From contig JAQURN010000022.1 of the NCBI GenBank assembly GCA_028715585.1, forward strand, positions 1 to 12,898: DNA of 12,898 bases. The letters are read 5' to 3'. Origin of the DNA: Actinomycetota bacterium. Lineage in GTDB: Bacteria > Actinomycetota > Geothermincolia > Fen-727 > JAQURN01. This document shows, one piece after another, positions 12,072 to 12,898 of this stretch (the stretch's first letter is position 1; each line of letters begins with the position of its first letter). The translations under genes were made by a program, and so were the position numbers. The notes below the pieces were generated by a model, which was not told the origin of the DNA, did no database searches, and saw nothing but the letters and a program-made list of their open reading frames with translations.

Positions 12072-12266
12072 CTACTCCATGATAATGGCTTCTACCGGGC
12101 ATTCTTCGGAGCAATCTCCGCATCCTGTGCAGCTATCGGGGTTTGCGACTATTGCCACGTCATCTTCCATGTCCAGCACCCCATTTTCACATACGTCGAT
12201 GCAGATAGCGCATCCGGTGCATTCTTCGGCATCTATGGTTGGTCTCTTGTCGCTGGGCTCGCCCAC
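12072..12266 (-). CDS. Small 2[4Fe-4S] ferredoxin
   Basis: This 64-residue clostridial-type ferredoxin has two CxxCxxCxxxC clusters. The first is CTGCAICIDVC (Cys16, 19, 22, 26) and the second CTGCGDCSEECPVEAI (Cys46, 49, 52, 56). The first cluster has Glu after its last Cys in place of the usual Pro. It is an electron carrier for low-potential cytosolic redox enzymes; partners are not visible here. The protein is acidic, as usual for this family. The start is GTG 12266, with a near-perfect ribosome site AAGGAGGTG 5 nt upstream. The gene stands alone on the minus strand, divergent from dnaK and followed by a hairpin. Presence of this type supports an anaerobic or facultative metabolism, by inference. 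Confidence 0.96.
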   Translation of the reverse strand: MGEPSDKRPTIDAEECTGCAICIDVCENGVLDMEDDVAIVANPDSCTGCGDCSEECPVEAIIME

Positions 12267-12294
12267 TTTTCACCTCCTTGTTGTTTTTGTCAGC

Positions 12295-12321
12295 ATTCGG
12301 ACTTCTCAAGCCCGAATTATA
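12295..12321 (-). promoter_or_regulatory. Putative ferredoxin promoter -10 and overlapping dyad
   Basis: On the minus strand TATAAT (12321-12316) lies about 50 nt upstream of the ferredoxin start; a weak -35 (TTATGA) sits 18 nt further up. ATTCGG (12295-12300) and CCGAAT (12312-12317) form a 6-bp inverted repeat with an 11-nt spacer that touches the -10, so it could be an operator or a 5' leader hairpin. Confidence 0.45.
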
Positions 12322-12539
12322 GTATCAGTGTTAAGCAACTCATAAGTTAAAAGCACTCGGGAATATATTACAGAAAGAAAAGTCAAGTGCAACATGTAAA
12401 GGAATAATTAAACGCGCGAGTCTAAATAGGTACTGCGTGGGCATTTATGGATTTCGAGAGGAAATGGAATGGCGTGTTTAGGGGTGGTAGCACCGACAAA
12501 AATTAAATAAAAAAGTTGATAATATTATTGTTAAGTTTC
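12322..12539. other. Intergenic region between ferredoxin and dnaK
   Basis: No gene is supported here. A 10-bp AT palindrome ATAATATTAT (12519-12528) lies 11 nt upstream of the dnaK -35. A 19-codon frame from ATG 12447 has no ribosome site. I find no full CIRCE or HAIR operator of the kind that often controls dnaK. Confidence 0.55.
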
Positions 12540-12568
12540 TTGACAACCATGCACTAAGGTATTAAAAT
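12540..12568 (+). promoter_or_regulatory. dnaK promoter, TTGACA-17-TAAAAT
   Basis: A consensus -35 TTGACA (12540-12545), an ideal 17-nt spacer and a -10 TAAAAT (12563-12568) lie about 55 nt upstream of the dnaK ATG. This is a housekeeping-type sigma promoter. Confidence 0.8.
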
Positions 12569-12622
12569 TTTACCGATGGATTTGAAAAGCAATTATATAG
12601 AAAGACTAAGGAGTGACTCAAC

Positions 12623-12898
12623 ATGGCTAAAGTGATTGGGATTGACTTTGGAACCACAAACTCTTGCATGGCAGTAACGGAAGGGGGAGAGCCCACGATA
12701 ATTCCAAACGTCGAGGGCGGAAGGACCACCCCATCTGTTGTTGCCTTTACCAAGGCAGGGGAGCGACTGGTTGGCCAGGTAGCGAAGAGGCAGGCAATTA
12801 CCAACCCGGAGAGGACTATTGCGTCGATAAAGCGGAAAATGGGAACCAATGAAAGAATCAAGATAGACGATAAGGAATACACTCCCCAGGAAATTTCC
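12623..12898 (+). CDS. dnaK: Molecular chaperone DnaK (Hsp70), N-terminal part, 3' partial
   Basis: The first 92 residues of DnaK run off the right edge. The ATPase phosphate-1 motif is IGIDFGTTNSCMAV (5-18), followed by IIPNVEGGRTTPSVVAF and by GERLVGQVAKRQAITNPE, all diagnostic of bacterial DnaK. DnaK is an ATP-dependent folding chaperone in the cytosol that works with DnaJ and GrpE, which would lie downstream if the usual grpE/dnaJ order holds. ATG 12623 has AAGGAGTGA 6 nt upstream. A consensus promoter precedes it. Confidence 0.98.
   Translation, partial: MAKVIGIDFGTTNSCMAVTEGGEPTIIPNVEGGRTTPSVVAFTKAGERLVGQVAKRQAITNPERTIASIKRKMGTNERIKIDDKEYTPQEIS

Noticed and set aside
12350..12400. CIRCE-like or HAIR-like heat-shock operator
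   Set aside because: Only a single GCACTC half-site and a loose AGTGC partner about 25 nt away are present; the spacing and sequence do not fit either operator.
12479..12494. T-box-like GGGTGGTAGCACCG
   Set aside because: It resembles the T-box antiterminator (GGGTGG-N-ACCGCG) but has extra bases, lies upstream of the dnaK promoter and is not linked to an aminoacyl-tRNA or amino-acid gene; no specifier stem was seen.
12447..12506. 19-codon frame upstream of dnaK
   Set aside because: No ribosome site and no conservation evidence; likely chance.
1..12898. CRISPR arrays, tRNA genes, insertion sequences or phage integrases
   Set aside because: No regularly spaced direct repeats, cloverleaf signatures, transposase motifs or terminal inverted repeats were recognised on reading either strand.

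Overview
The window looks like chromosomal DNA from a deep-branching, probably anaerobic or thermophilic bacterium of the Actinomycetota (relatives of Hakubella, Aquicultor or Geothermincola are my best guess). This rests on the WYFAEG-type beta-sandwich repeats at both 3-173 and 5732-6940, which I associate with that group, together with a Spo0H-like sigma factor, an 8-Cys ferredoxin and a methanogen-type thymidylate synthase. Base composition is roughly balanced by eye. There is no rRNA, tRNA, CRISPR array, insertion sequence or phage gene. The assignment is inference; no database search was possible.

Layout. 3-173 (+) is the C-terminal end of a repeat protein, closed by a strong terminator hairpin at 193-240. 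Next is a minus-strand cluster read from right to left: nitroreductase (3267-2746), GT20 trehalose-6-phosphate-synthase-like enzyme (2695-1166) and a thymidylate-synthase-family protein (1163-477) that starts 2 nt after the otsA stop codon. An unrecognised protein with two copies of a CxxC-containing domain (3415-4524, +) diverges from that cluster. It is followed by a cell-wall protein (4739-6943, +) built as membrane anchor, Fn3-like domain, L,D-transpeptidase and four WYFAEG repeats, and by rsmI (6995-7843, +).

The next minus-strand operon, a small 2TM protein, tatA and tldD (9933-7857), converges on rsmI with only 13 nt between the stop codons. An NAD(P)-dependent epimerase/SDR gene (10123-11136, +) then converges on a sigH-like sigma factor gene (11844-11194, -). 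The sigma gene has the most elaborate promoter region here: TTGACA-18-TATAGT, a palindrome over the -10 and three 9-bp direct repeats upstream of the -35. A 2[4Fe-4S] ferredoxin gene (12266-12072, -) and the first 92 codons of dnaK (12623 onward, +) diverge at the right edge.

How the genes may work together. Most are housekeeping or envelope genes: peptidoglycan cross-linking, Tat export, rRNA modification, proteolysis and chaperone. No defence or mobile system is visible. The least explained items are the duplicated CxxC protein, the two repeat proteins, the attenuator-like leader of the transpeptidase gene, the methanogen-type thymidylate synthase coupled to otsA, and the sigH control region.
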